Part shown: piece by piece, positions 7,500-15,619 of the stretch
Layout of the letters: every line of letters starts with the position of its first letter
Position numbering within the stretch: the first letter of the stretch is position 1
Assembly: GCA_044450465.1 (NCBI GenBank)
Contig: JBIOJB010000055.1
Span: 1-20,239 of the forward strand
Direction: 5' to 3'
Source: JBIOJB01 sp044450465
GTDB taxonomy: Bacteria; Chloroflexota; Dormibacteria; Dormibacterales; Dormibacteraceae
Length of the DNA stretch: 20,239 nucleotides
Translations under genes and position numbers: made by a program
Notes under the pieces: generated by a model
Told to the model about the DNA's origin: nothing
The model's database searches: none
The model's input: only the letters and a program-made list of their open reading frames with translations

Positions 7500-7511
7500 C
7501 GTTCTCTAGAT

Positions 7512-10316
7512 ATGGCCAAAAATGTTGTCAACACCGACGCCAACGGCGTCGCCGCCGGACCGCGTGCCAAGAACGGAAACCACGCCAAGAACACCAGCAA
7601 GGGCCTGCGGTTCGGTCGCTACTTCACGCCTCCTGGCAGCCACGCATTCGACCTGATCGAGTGGGAGCACCGCACGGCGGCCATCACCGGCGAGAAGGGC
7701 CAGGTGATCTTCGAGCAGAAGGACGTCGAGGTGCCCCGGTCGTGGTCGCAGCTGGCGATCAACGTGGTCGCCCAGAAGTACTTTCGCGGCAGCCCTGGAA
7801 GCCCGGAGCGGGAAACCAGCGTCCGACAGATCATCGACCGCGTCGTGGACACCCTCGCCCGATGGGGCCGCGAGGGAGGCTACTTCACGACCGAGGAAGA
7901 CGCGCAGAACTGGGCTGAGGAGCTCCGTTATCTCCTGGTGACCCAGCACGCTTCGTTCAACAGCCCGGTCTGGTTCAACATCGGCGTGCCAGGACGGTCA
8001 CAGCAGGCCTCGGCCTGCTTCATCAACTCGGTGCAGGACTCCATGGAGTCGATCCTCGAGCTGGTGAAGACGGAGGGCATGTTGTTCAAGTTCGGCAGCG
8101 GGACCGGGACCAACCTCTCGGTGCTGCGCTCCTCCAACGAGCAACTTTCGGGCGGCGGGACGGCTTCAGGGCCGGTCTCCTTCATGAAGGGCTACGACTC
8201 GTTCGCGGGCTCGATCAAGTCGGGCGGCACGACCCGGCGAGCGGCGAAGATGGTCATCCTCAACGCCGACCACCCTGACGTCCTCGACTTCATCCGCAGC
8301 AAAGCCGAGGAGGAGAGGAAAGCCTGGGCTTTGATCGAGGCAGGCTACAACGCAGGCTTCAACGTCGCCGGCGGGGCCTACGACTCGGTGCAGTTCCAGA
8401 ACGCCAACCACTCGGTTCGGGTCAGCGACGAGTTCATGCAGGCGGTGATGGAAGACAAGGAGTGGAAGACCAAGGCAGTCGTCGACGGCCGCGTGGTCAA
8501 CACCTACAAGGCGCGCGACGTCTGGCGCGAGATCGCTGACGCCGCGTGGACCTGCGGAGACCCAGGCCTTCAGTTCGACACGACCATCCAGGACTGGAAC
8601 GTGGTCCCCAACACCGGTCGTATCAATGCCACGAATCCCTGCTCAGAGTTCGTCTTCCTCGACGACACCGCGTGCAACCTTCTGTCTCTGAACCTGATGA
8701 AGTTCCAGAACGAAGCAGGTCGGTTCGACGTGCAGAGGTTCCAGCGCGCCATCGACGTGTGCTTCACCGGTCAGGAGATCCTCGTCTCCAACGCCTCCTA
8801 CCCCACCCCGGCGATCGGGAAGAACTCCGAGGCGCTTCGCCCGCTCGGGCTCGGATACGCGAACCTTGGCGCTCTGCTCATGTCGATGGGCCTTGCCTAT
8901 GACTCCGATGAAGGCCGCCGCTTCGCCGGGGCGATCACCGCGATCATGACCGGGCAGGCGTTCGCCCAGTCGGCTCGGATGGCACAGGTCAAGGGCCCGT
9001 TCACCGAGTTCTCCAGGAACCGGGAACCGATGCTTCACGTGATGGAGAAGCACAGGCACGCGTCATACCAGCTCAGCACGACGCCCGACTCCGCAGAGGT
9101 TGTCGACGCTGCCAGGGATACCTGGGATGAAGCGGTCCGGCTCGGCCGGCTGCACGGTTACAGAAACGCACAGGCCACCGTCCTCGCGCCGACCGGAACC
9201 ATCGGACTGATGATGGACTGCGATACGACGGGCATCGAACCCGACCTCGCGCTGGTGAAGTACAAGAAGCTCGTCGGCGGCGGCCTGTTGAAGATCGTCA
9301 ACACCACCGTCCCGGCGGCCCTGCGCAAGCTGGGCTACGACGAAAACAAGGTGAAGGAGATCGTCGAGTACATCGACGAGAACGACACCATTGAGGATGC
9401 TCCGCACCTGCACGACGAGCACCTCAAAGTCTTCGACTGCGCCTTCAAGCCGGTCAAGGGCGCTCGCTCGATCGCGCCGATGGGACACGTTCGGATGATG
9501 GCCGGCGTTCAGCCTTTCATCTCGGGCTCGATGTCCAAGACGGTGAACCTGCCCACCGACGCCACGGTCGATGACATCCAGCAGACCTACGTGGAGTCCT
9601 GGAAGCTCGGCCTCAAGTGCATCGCCATCTACCGCGACGGTTGCAAGCGCTCCCAGCCGCTCTCGACCTCGCTCGACAAGGAGAAGAAGCAGGCGCCGGA
9701 GGTCGAGTATCGGGCCGTTCGCAGAAAGCTTCCTGACGAGCGCAAGGCGCTCACACACAAATTCGACATCGGCGGCCACGAGGGTTACGTGACCGTCGGC
9801 CTCTACGAGGACGGCCAGCCGGGCGAGCTGTTCGTGACCATGGCGAAGGAAGGTTCGACCATCTCCGGGTTGATGGACGCCTTCGCGACCCAGACCTCAT
9901 ACGCCCTTCAGTTCGGCGTCCCGCTCAAGTTCATGGTCGACAAGTTCAGTCACATGCGATTCGAGCCGTCCGGGTTCACGAAGAACAAGGAAATCCCGAT
10001 CGCCAAATCGATCGTCGACTACATCTTCCGGTGGATGGCGAGCCACTTCCTGCCCATCGAGGACCAGGACGAGGCGGGCATCGTGCGTCGCGACCCGCCG
10101 GCCTCGGCCCCAGCGATGTCCGACCCGAAGCCTGCAGCCCCGAGTGAGTTCAAGGTGATCGCGGCTTCGCCCACCAACGGCAACAGCGGCACGGTCCAGC
10201 GCATCGCGTTCGTCAACACGGACGCCCCGGCATGCGCCGACTGCGGCGCGATCACCGTGCGCTCAGGCTCCTGTTACAAGTGTCTGAACTGCGGGGCGAC
10301 GACAGGCTGTAGCTAA
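7512..10316 (+). CDS. nrdJ: Vitamin B12-dependent (class II) ribonucleoside-diphosphate reductase
   Basis: This 934-residue AdoCbl-dependent ribonucleotide reductase reduces ribonucleotides to deoxyribonucleotides without oxygen and without a small subunit. The three active-site cysteines are visible: C169 in QASACFIN, C377 in NPCSE (with E379; C377 would be the thiyl radical site) and C388 in TACNLLSLNL. The nucleotide-binding PTGTIGLMMDCDTTG loop is near residue 559. A TSCPD-type domain follows from about residue 735 (THKFDIGGHEGYVTVGLY). The C-terminus holds six cysteines (908, 911, 921, 924, 927, 933) in a zinc-ribbon-like tail, which probably includes the shuttle cysteines that re-reduce the active site. 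No nrdR gene and no class I nrdAB genes are in view. The start has a perfect Shine-Dalgarno sequence and the gene has its own strong promoter, so it appears to be monocistronic. Confidence 0.96.
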   Translation: MAKNVVNTDANGVAAGPRAKNGNHAKNTSKGLRFGRYFTPPGSHAFDLIEWEHRTAAITGEKGQVIFEQKDVEVPRSWSQLAINVVAQKYFRGSPGSPERETSVRQIIDRVVDTLARWGREGGYFTTEEDAQNWAEELRYLLVTQHASFNSPVWFNIGVPGRSQQASACFINSVQDSMESILELVKTEGMLFKFGSGTGTNLSVLRSSNEQLSGGGTASGPVSFMKGYDSFAGSIKSGGTTRRAAKMVILNADHPDVLDFIRSKAEEERKAWALIEAGYNAGFNVAGGAYDSVQFQNANHSVRVSDEFMQAVMEDKEWKTKAVVDGRVVNTYKARDVWREIADAAWTCGDPGLQFDTTIQDWNVVPNTGRINATNPCSEFVFLDDTACNLLSLNLMKFQNEAGRFDVQRFQRAIDVCFTGQEILVSNASYPTPAIGKNSEALRPLGLGYANLGALLMSMGLAYDSDEGRRFAGAITAIMTGQAFAQSARMAQVKGPFTEFSRNREPMLHVMEKHRHASYQLSTTPDSAEVVDAARDTWDEAVRLGRLHGYRNAQATVLAPTGTIGLMMDCDTTGIEPDLALVKYKKLVGGGLLKIVNTTVPAALRKLGYDENKVKEIVEYIDENDTIEDAPHLHDEHLKVFDCAFKPVKGARSIAPMGHVRMMAGVQPFISGSMSKTVNLPTDATVDDIQQTYVESWKLGLKCIAIYRDGCKRSQPLSTSLDKEKKQAPEVEYRAVRRKLPDERKALTHKFDIGGHEGYVTVGLYEDGQPGELFVTMAKEGSTISGLMDAFATQTSYALQFGVPLKFMVDKFSHMRFEPSGFTKNKEIPIAKSIVDYIFRWMASHFLPIEDQDEAGIVRRDPPASAPAMSDPKPAAPSEFKVIAASPTNGNSGTVQRIAFVNTDAPACADCGAITVRSGSCYKCLNCGATTGCS

Positions 10317-10321
10317 ACAAG

Positions 10322-10351
10322 GCGGGGGGAGGAGAGAGTGTCCTCCCCCGC
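10322..10351 (+). terminator. GC-rich hairpin after nrdJ
   Basis: An 11-bp stem pairs 10322-10333 (GCGGGGGGAGGA, one bulged G) with 10341-10351 (TCCTCCCCCGC) around a 7-nt loop, 6 nt past the nrdJ stop. It is very stable but lacks a T run, so it may be a U-less terminator or an mRNA 3' stabiliser. Confidence 0.5.
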
Positions 10352-10406
10352 GGAACCCCCTCCTCTCCTGCACCACGCTAGGAGGATTTGGAGCTCGTCT
10401 GGAGTA

Positions 10407-10520
10407 CGGCCGGAGTGAATCCGGCCGGTGCACCACGCGGGACTTCCTGGTTTCGGCCGGAGTGGATCCGGCCGGTGCACCACGCGGGACTTCTTGGTTT
10501 CGGCCGGACTATGTCCGGCC
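10407..10520. repeat. 47-bp tandem repeat with a hairpin in each unit
   Basis: Units begin at 10407, 10454 and 10501; the first two are full length and nearly identical, and the third is partial. Each starts with CGGCCGGA, a 5-nt variable centre (GTGAA, GTGGA, CTATG) and TCCGGCC(G), giving an 8-bp stem with a different loop each time. The rest of the unit includes TGCACCACGC and GGGACTTC. A lone TGCACCACGC at 10369-10378 may be a decayed extra unit. The array lies between nrdJ and a truncated regulator gene, with no convincing coding frame. Confidence 0.85.
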
Positions 10521-10529
10521 TGGAGCAGG

Positions 10530-10700
10530 TCAGCTCCTGCGGCTGATCCGCTCATCGGCGCGCCTGGTCTTCCCCATCCCGGCCTCACCAGCTATGAGAG
10601 CTACCCTGGCGTCACCTCGCGAGGCCGTCAGCGGCGTGTCTTCGAGGACGCCGAGCTCGCGCTCTCGGCCGATGAGGATGGGGCTTAGGGCGCGCTGCAT
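10530..10700 (-). pseudogene. N-terminal stump of a LuxR/AAA-ATPase-type regulator
   Basis: The minus strand encodes 56 residues from ATG 10700 to TGA 10530. They read MQRALSPILIGREREL, then VLE, then RVALIAGEAGMGKTRRA and a short unrelated end. The IGREREL lead and the GEAGMGKT Walker A motif are those of the large (about 900-1000 residue) STAND/AAA ATPase regulators with a LuxR-type helix-turn-helix or an adenylate cyclase domain. Everything after Walker A is missing, and the frame stops about 10 bp before the 47-bp repeat array. This is therefore a truncated remnant rather than a complete small gene. TATGAT at 10713-10718 on the same strand could be its old -10 box. It could still be expressed as a short peptide, but nothing supports a function. 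Confidence 0.68.
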
Positions 10701-10744
10701 GAGACTGCCGAAATCATAGGCGCGCCCGTCGCGGGCCCCCGCTC

Positions 10745-11416
10745 TCAGGCAGTCGCCGCACCCCTGATTTCAGCCAGCGAGCGCTTCTGGTGGCCCGATG
10801 AGTCGAAGTTCGTGTCTGCCAGCCAGTCTGTGAACGCCGCCCGGCAGTGTGGCCAATCATCTGCCGTCATCGCAAACCATGCCGTGTCCCGGTTTCGATC
10901 CTTGATGACCATGTGCTGCCGAAAGATCCCCTCGTACACGAACCCAAACCGCAGAGCCGCCCGGCGCGACCGCGCGTTCATCGAGTCGCACTTCCATTCG
11001 AGGCGGCGATAGCCAAGGTCGTCAAACACGTGGCGAGCCATGAGAAAGATGGCCTCTGTCGCCGGGCGACTGCGTTGCAATGCGGGAGCGAACCAGATGT
11101 GCCCAATCTCGATGACGCCGTTGGCGGGATCAAAGCGCATGTAGCTCGCCATGCCGCGCGCAGCACCACTCGCCAAGTCCACCACCGCGTAGAAAAGTGG
11201 GTCGATCGAACGGGCGCGCTCGTCAAGCCAGCTCACGAATTCCTCGGCGCGGGCAAACGGACCGTAAGCCAGGTAGTCCCACACCCCATCCGCGCCTTCG
11301 ATCGAAGCGAACAGCTGGCCGGAGTGACGTTCCGGGTCAACAGGTTCGAGCCGGACCGTCCTGCCGATCAGTGGAGCCCGCGACGGCACCTGAACCGGCA
11401 TCCAGTGCAATGTCAT
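10745..11416 (-). CDS. GNAT family N-acetyltransferase (RimJ/RimL-like)
   Basis: This is a 223-residue acyltransferase of the GNAT fold, RimJ/RimL-like branch. Such enzymes transfer an acetyl group from acetyl-CoA to a protein N-terminus, amino sugar, antibiotic or other amine. The order of motifs fits: LIGRTVRLEPVDPERH near the N-terminus, then GHIWFAPALQRSRPATEA, where the CoA loop sits, then the NARSRRAALRFGFVYEGIFRQH strand-helix characteristic of the branch. The usual Q/RxxGxG/A reads QRSRPA, so the glycines of the CoA loop are not standard. The start at ATG 11416 is 14 nt after the MFS gene stop, and the gene is the last of the five-gene minus-strand operon. A frame open further upstream is a shadow of the MFS gene. 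The substrate is unknown; its place in the operon suggests an amine made or taken up by the pathway. Confidence 0.85.
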   Translation of the reverse strand: MTLHWMPVQVPSRAPLIGRTVRLEPVDPERHSGQLFASIEGADGVWDYLAYGPFARAEEFVSWLDERARSIDPLFYAVVDLASGAARGMASYMRFDPANGVIEIGHIWFAPALQRSRPATEAIFLMARHVFDDLGYRRLEWKCDSMNARSRRAALRFGFVYEGIFRQHMVIKDRNRDTAWFAMTADDWPHCRAAFTDWLADTNFDSSGHQKRSLAEIRGAATA

Positions 11417-11430
11417 CGCGCGGTCGAGTC

Positions 11431-12615
11431 CTAGGCGGCCTTCGCGTGCGCCGGCAGGCGAAGCGCGACCGGGATTCCGAGCAGAGTGATAAGCGCGATG
11501 GCCCCGAGGGCGAGGTACGCGTTGCCGATGACGGCCTGAACCGCCAGCACCAGGATCAGGCCGCCGAGGTTGCCCGCCATCATCAGGAATCCAACCGCGC
11601 CCCCCTGCCTCTCGGGGCCGGCATGCACGTCGGACCAATCGAGCACGACAGGCAGCGCCGACAGCAGCACAAATCCAGCGCCGAAGAGCCACACGCCCAG
11701 CCACAGCAGGTTGTGGACGGCCGCGACGGCGGCGAACGCGGCGGCTGACCCGATCAGTGCCACCACGAGCATGGCTCGTCGGCGGTCGCGCTTGGCGACC
11801 GCGGTGGGAAGTATTGCCGCGCCCAGCACGCCTGCGAAAGTGAGCACTGCGATCAGCGTGCCGGCCGAATCGCCTTCCCCAAAATGCGCCAGGATGGGCT
11901 GAAGCCAGGTCGCGACCACGTTGTAGGTGCCCATTCCGATGAAGACGAGCCCAGCCAAAGTCCACATGAAACGGTCACCTAGGAGCCAGCGGAGGCTGAT
12001 CGATGCGGAAGGGTCGTCTGGGAAGGCCGGTGCCATCCGAAACGCCAGGATGACCAGTCCGGCGGCGACGACGGCCGGTATGGCCTGGACAATCAGAAGA
12101 AGCCCGAGCCCACCGGCGTCGAGCAGAGGCCCCGCCATGAGAACCGCGGCGAGGATGCCGACGAACAGGGCCGCGGTGCCGATGGAGATCGCCGTCGCGC
12201 GCTCGCCTGGTGCGAAATACCGAGCCGCGACCTTGGTCACGCTGTTGAGCACCAGCGGTTGCCCCGCGGAGATCACGAGCTGCCCGGCGAGCTGCCAGGC
12301 AAAGCTTTCAGGAGACACGAGCCTCAGGACGGCGCCGCCGCAAGTGAGCGCTGCCCCAGCCGCCAGCGCCTGGTTGAAGCGCATGTCGAGCCAGCGCCCG
12401 GTCGGCAGGGCGAGCACGATGTAAACGAAGGGGAAAACCGCCGCAAGATCGCCGATCGCCCCCACGTCGACGTGCATGACCGAGGCGCTCCGAGTGTCGA
12501 CGGCGGCGAAAGTGAGCCACAGCATCTGCGTGCATGCGGCGAGCAGCGCGTAGCTGCCCAGCACCAGCCACCTGCCCGAATGTGCTCTGACCGAGGTGGC
12601 CGCGACGGCGGTCAT
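11431..12615 (-). CDS. MFS transporter, FLVCR (SLC49)-like
   Basis: This is a major facilitator of 394 residues with about 12 hydrophobic helices. The loop between helices 2 and 3 has GRWLDMR, a form of the MFS signature. Segments RWLVLGSYALL with ML-WLTFA, VFPFVYIVLALPTGRWLD, and GQPLVLNSVTKVAARYF with GERATAISIG resemble, from memory, the FLVCR family. Its animal members export heme or carry choline and ethanolamine. This assignment is by recognition only; other MFS groups remain possible. The ATG at 12615 overlaps the stop of the FGGY kinase gene (ATGA), so the two are translationally coupled. A transporter directly linked to a small-molecule kinase usually moves the kinase substrate, so import of a polyol or amino alcohol is the natural inference. 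Confidence 0.85.
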   Translation of the reverse strand: MTAVAATSVRAHSGRWLVLGSYALLAACTQMLWLTFAAVDTRSASVMHVDVGAIGDLAAVFPFVYIVLALPTGRWLDMRFNQALAAGAALTCGGAVLRLVSPESFAWQLAGQLVISAGQPLVLNSVTKVAARYFAPGERATAISIGTAALFVGILAAVLMAGPLLDAGGLGLLLIVQAIPAVVAAGLVILAFRMAPAFPDDPSASISLRWLLGDRFMWTLAGLVFIGMGTYNVVATWLQPILAHFGEGDSAGTLIAVLTFAGVLGAAILPTAVAKRDRRRAMLVVALIGSAAAFAAVAAVHNLLWLGVWLFGAGFVLLSALPVVLDWSDVHAGPERQGGAVGFLMMAGNLGGLILVLAVQAVIGNAYLALGAIALITLLGIPVALRLPAHAKAA

Positions 12616-14159
12616 CCTTTCGTCTCCTTTCTATTCAGCCGCGCGTAGCTCCCATGCAGCCGACCGTAGAAGCGCTTGAACTCCGAATACATGGGCTCGT
12701 AGACCTCGTGACGATGAGAGTCTGGCTCAAATGCGCGGGTCACGGTGACAAGGTCGGGCACGTCGCCCAGCGTGAGCTTGCCCAGCGATATGGCAGCGAA
12801 CAGGCCGGCGCCTCTCAGGCTCGCGAACATCGGATCGGCCACGCGTTCGACCCGCCGGCCGAGGATGTCGGCATGAATCTGGCACCAGAGGTCGGACTGA
12901 GCGCCGCCTCCGAGTATTCGCAAAGCCGCGATCGGACGTCTGGTGAAGCCCTCGACTGCGTCCAGCAGCCAGCGCGCATTGAAGGCGACGCCCTCCAGGA
13001 CCGCGCGGACGAAATGGCCTCGGCTCGCCGCCAGCGAAACGTTGAGGAAACCTCCGCGCAGCGTTCGGTCCTCCACCGGAGAACGCTCGCCGTTGAGCCA
13101 TGGGGTGAACATGACCCCGCCTGAGCCGGCTGGCACGGTGGCTGCCAGCGCGATCAGCGCCTCGTAATCCGAGCCGACAAGCTCGTCGCGCAGCCACTGC
13201 AGGCAGAGGCCGGCCGTCTCGTGGTTGTTGGCGACCAGGTACCGGTCGGGCCGCACACCGGGCACCGACGCCATCTGGTGCAGGACGTCGGTGCGCTTGA
13301 ACGGCACCTCGCACCCGATCCAGGCCGTCGTGCTGATGGTGACGTGCGCCTGATAAGGCGCCACAGCGCCCGAGCCGATGAAGGAGGTGTGCAGATCCGG
13401 GATGCCGGCGACGACCGGTGCGGGCGGCAGGCCGAGCTCAGCGGAAGCCGCCGGCGTGATCGAGCCGAGGACGCTCCCGGTCGGGAGGAGCTCGGGGAGT
13501 CGGGCGGCGTCGCGGCCCAGCCGCCTGACAAGCCCTGGTACGTACGCAACCTTCGCGCCTGGCCGGTTGTCGGTCAACCAAGACAGGATCATCGAGGCGG
13601 GCGTGGCGGCAGCTCGCCCCGTGAACCTCAGGCCGAGGTAGTCGAGTGGCTCGAGAAGGGTCGCCGTCCTGGCGTAAACCTCAGGCTCGCGGTGGCGCAT
13701 GTAGAGCTCGTGGCCCAGTGGGTCGGCCCCGTGAGGGGACGGCGCGCCACCTGTCAGGCGGATCCAGCGCAGCATCTTGGCCGGCGAGTAGCCGAGCACT
13801 GAGATCGGACCGCCGATGGCGCGAGCCGAATACGGCGCGCCGCGCGAGTCGGCCCATAGTCGGCAATCAGACACCGGTTGCCCGGCGGCGTCGACCGGCA
13901 CCGTCGAACCCCACTGACCGGTGATGCCGACCCCGGCCAGCGACATGGGGTCCACCGCTCCTCCTGCACTGAGTGACCGCGCGCCTGACTTGATGGCTTC
14001 CCACCACGTCCTGGGGTCCTGCACCGCCCCGCCGTCCGGCAGGTAACGGGTGGCGACGGCGCTGTGCGCATGTGCGAGCAGCTCGCCACGCAGGGAGACG
14101 GCCCCCGTTTTCGGCCCGCCCGTCCCCAGGTCCACCGCGAGGATCCAGGGCTCAGGCAC
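12612..14159 (-). CDS. FGGY-family carbohydrate/polyol kinase
   Basis: This is a 515-residue kinase of the FGGY family, the expected length for an ATP-dependent sugar or polyol kinase. The N-terminal phosphate loop is VDLGTGGPKTGA (residues 9-20). GITGQWGS (78-85) and LWADSRG (101-107) form the substrate side. D255 in AGIPDLHTS is the expected catalytic base. The second ATP loop reads ISTTAW (275-280) where most relatives have SxGTS. LGGGAQSDLWCQIHADIL (416-433) is the adenosine-binding signature. It is xylulokinase-like in general shape, but the altered loop and the neighbours argue against calling it xylB. The start is GTG 14159, 6 nt after the PLP lyase stop; an ATG at 14169 leads at once to a stop in another frame. 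The phosphorylated product may be the substrate of the adjacent lyase. Confidence 0.88.
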   Translation of the reverse strand: MPEPWILAVDLGTGGPKTGAVSLRGELLAHAHSAVATRYLPDGGAVQDPRTWWEAIKSGARSLSAGGAVDPMSLAGVGITGQWGSTVPVDAAGQPVSDCRLWADSRGAPYSARAIGGPISVLGYSPAKMLRWIRLTGGAPSPHGADPLGHELYMRHREPEVYARTATLLEPLDYLGLRFTGRAAATPASMILSWLTDNRPGAKVAYVPGLVRRLGRDAARLPELLPTGSVLGSITPAASAELGLPPAPVVAGIPDLHTSFIGSGAVAPYQAHVTISTTAWIGCEVPFKRTDVLHQMASVPGVRPDRYLVANNHETAGLCLQWLRDELVGSDYEALIALAATVPAGSGGVMFTPWLNGERSPVEDRTLRGGFLNVSLAASRGHFVRAVLEGVAFNARWLLDAVEGFTRRPIAALRILGGGAQSDLWCQIHADILGRRVERVADPMFASLRGAGLFAAISLGKLTLGDVPDLVTVTRAFEPDSHRHEVYEPMYSEFKRFYGRLHGSYARLNRKETKG

Positions 14160-14165
14160 CGGCCG

Positions 14166-15584
14166 TCATCCGGATGGCGCCACCTCGTACATCGCGTCTA
14201 GGGCGGCGGCAAAAAGAACGTCGAGGATCTCGTCTCCGGCCTCGGTCCCACCAAGCCCGTAGAGGGCGCCACTCTTCGGCTCGGATCGGGCGGGATGCTT
14301 GGCGTAGTAGACAGCTTCGCGCAGGTCATCCAGGAACGCCTCCACGACATGCGGCGCCGTGTTCGGCCTCGTGACGCAGAAATGGAGCGCCGCGGGGAGC
14401 TGCAGCGCGTTGAGCCGCCAACCCCTTTCGATGAGGTGGTCGTTGACGTGATAGATGTTCAGCTCCGGCGAGCGAAACGCGACCAGAAAGGTCGGGTCGC
14501 CGATGACCCCGAGGTCATGGATCGAGTCGATCCCTGCCCGCATCGTGGCCGCCGCCTCGAAGATCTGGCGCGCTATCTCGAGGTATCCACGCTCACCAAG
14601 GCTGACCATCGACGCCCAGGCAGCCGCTACGAGTCCACCCGACCGGCTCCCGGAGAGCCCTGGCGACAGGTACACGCCTCCCGGCCATCCCGTGTAGTTG
14701 AAGTACTGGTACTTCCGCAGGTTGCTGTTGCGGTAGAGCAGCACCGACGTCCCCTTGAGGGCGTAGCCGTACTTGTGGGTGTCAGCCGAGATGGACGTGA
14801 CTCCTGGCACGCGAAAGTCGAATCGGGGGATCGGATAGCCGAGGCGCTCACCCCAGGGCAGGATCCAACCGCCCAGACATCCATCGACGTGGAGTCCGAT
14901 GTCGCGCTCGATGGCAATCTCCGCGAGCTCTTCGATGGGATCGATGATGCCGTGCGCGTAGTTCGGAGCCGAGCCGACCAGCGCCACCGTGTTCTTCGAC
15001 ACGTGGCCGCGTATCCACTCGACATCGGCTTTCCAATCGTCTCTCAAAGGCGCCTTCAGCAGCTTGATCCCGAGCAGGTGCGCCGCTTTGTCCAGGGCCA
15101 CGTGGGCCGTCACCGGGATGATCACTTCGGGCTCGGTGATTCCCTTCTCCCTTCTCCCCCGCTCGCGATAGACGAGCATCGGATTGATGAGGCTTTCAGT
15201 GCCACCGAATGTCAGGACTCCACACGCCTGCTCGCCGGGATGGTGCTTTGGCACCTCTTCTCCGTGGAGCATCGCGGCGGTCATGGATACGATCTCAGCC
15301 TCCAGCTTCGTGGCGCTCGGGTACATGTCCCGCTGCAGCACGTTCGCATGGGCGAACAGCTTGAAGGCCTCGGTCAGGAAGCTGTAATGGTCGTGACCTC
15401 CGTGGTAGATGGAGCCCGAGACGTGGCCCTGGTCACCGATGCGGTCTTCCTCCGCCGCCATGGTGGCCAGCTCGTCGAGGATGCTCTGGCGGTCCCTGCC
15501 TTCGGGATCGAGCCGTTCGTAGCTCCTGAACCGTCCCCTGTACGGATAGAAGTCGATGAGCGAGCCGTCGTTGTTCTGGCCCAT
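14166..15584 (-). CDS. PLP-dependent lyase of the sphingosine-1-phosphate lyase family
   Basis: This is a 472-residue PLP enzyme of the group II decarboxylase fold, strikingly similar to sphingosine-1-phosphate lyase, which splits phosphorylated long-chain amino alcohols into a fatty aldehyde and phosphoethanolamine. Visible signatures are VSGSIYHGG (55-63), GVLTFGGTES (122-131, PLP phosphate), H161 in VTAHVALDKAAH (ring stacking), and D234 in LHVDGCLGG. Then come VTSISADTHKYGY with K271 as the Schiff-base lysine, SGSRSGG (311-317), and LQLPAALHFCVT near the end. It lacks the N-terminal membrane anchor of the eukaryotic enzymes and so is soluble, like bacterial members. Where the human enzyme reads LHPD, this one has LQRD (83-86), so a phosphate-site histidine appears replaced and the substrate may differ. 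The start is ATG 15584, at the beginning of the homology; the upstream open frame is non-coding shadow. The Shine-Dalgarno is poor. Confidence 0.9.
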   Translation of the reverse strand: MGQNNDGSLIDFYPYRGRFRSYERLDPEGRDRQSILDELATMAAEEDRIGDQGHVSGSIYHGGHDHYSFLTEAFKLFAHANVLQRDMYPSATKLEAEIVSMTAAMLHGEEVPKHHPGEQACGVLTFGGTESLINPMLVYRERGRREKGITEPEVIIPVTAHVALDKAAHLLGIKLLKAPLRDDWKADVEWIRGHVSKNTVALVGSAPNYAHGIIDPIEELAEIAIERDIGLHVDGCLGGWILPWGERLGYPIPRFDFRVPGVTSISADTHKYGYALKGTSVLLYRNSNLRKYQYFNYTGWPGGVYLSPGLSGSRSGGLVAAAWASMVSLGERGYLEIARQIFEAAATMRAGIDSIHDLGVIGDPTFLVAFRSPELNIYHVNDHLIERGWRLNALQLPAALHFCVTRPNTAPHVVEAFLDDLREAVYYAKHPARSEPKSGALYGLGGTEAGDEILDVLFAAALDAMYEVAPSG

Positions 15585-15619
15585 CGGAAAGAGCTTAAGC
15601 CGTATGCCTGGGCCCGGCT

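Noticed and set aside
7198..7509. A plus-strand open frame of 103 codons in the rmuC-nrdJ gap.
   Set aside because: It covers the nrdJ promoter and leader, has no good ribosome binding site and shows no family-like sequence.
7350..7511. A cobalamin riboswitch in the nrdJ leader.
   Set aside because: The B12-box and the conserved core could not be found by eye; only a simple hairpin is visible. A covariance search would settle it.
10407..10520. A CRISPR array.
   Set aside because: The repeats are directly tandem with no unique spacers of regular length, and no cas genes are present.
10428..10719. Overlapping plus-strand frames across the tandem repeats after nrdJ.
   Set aside because: They translate the 47-bp repeats and the antisense of the truncated ATPase remnant; the minus-strand reading with a Walker A motif is the meaningful one.
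12612..14159. Naming the kinase xylB (xylulokinase).
   Set aside because: The ATP loop is altered, there is no xylose isomerase or pentose gene nearby, and the neighbour is an S1P-lyase-type enzyme.
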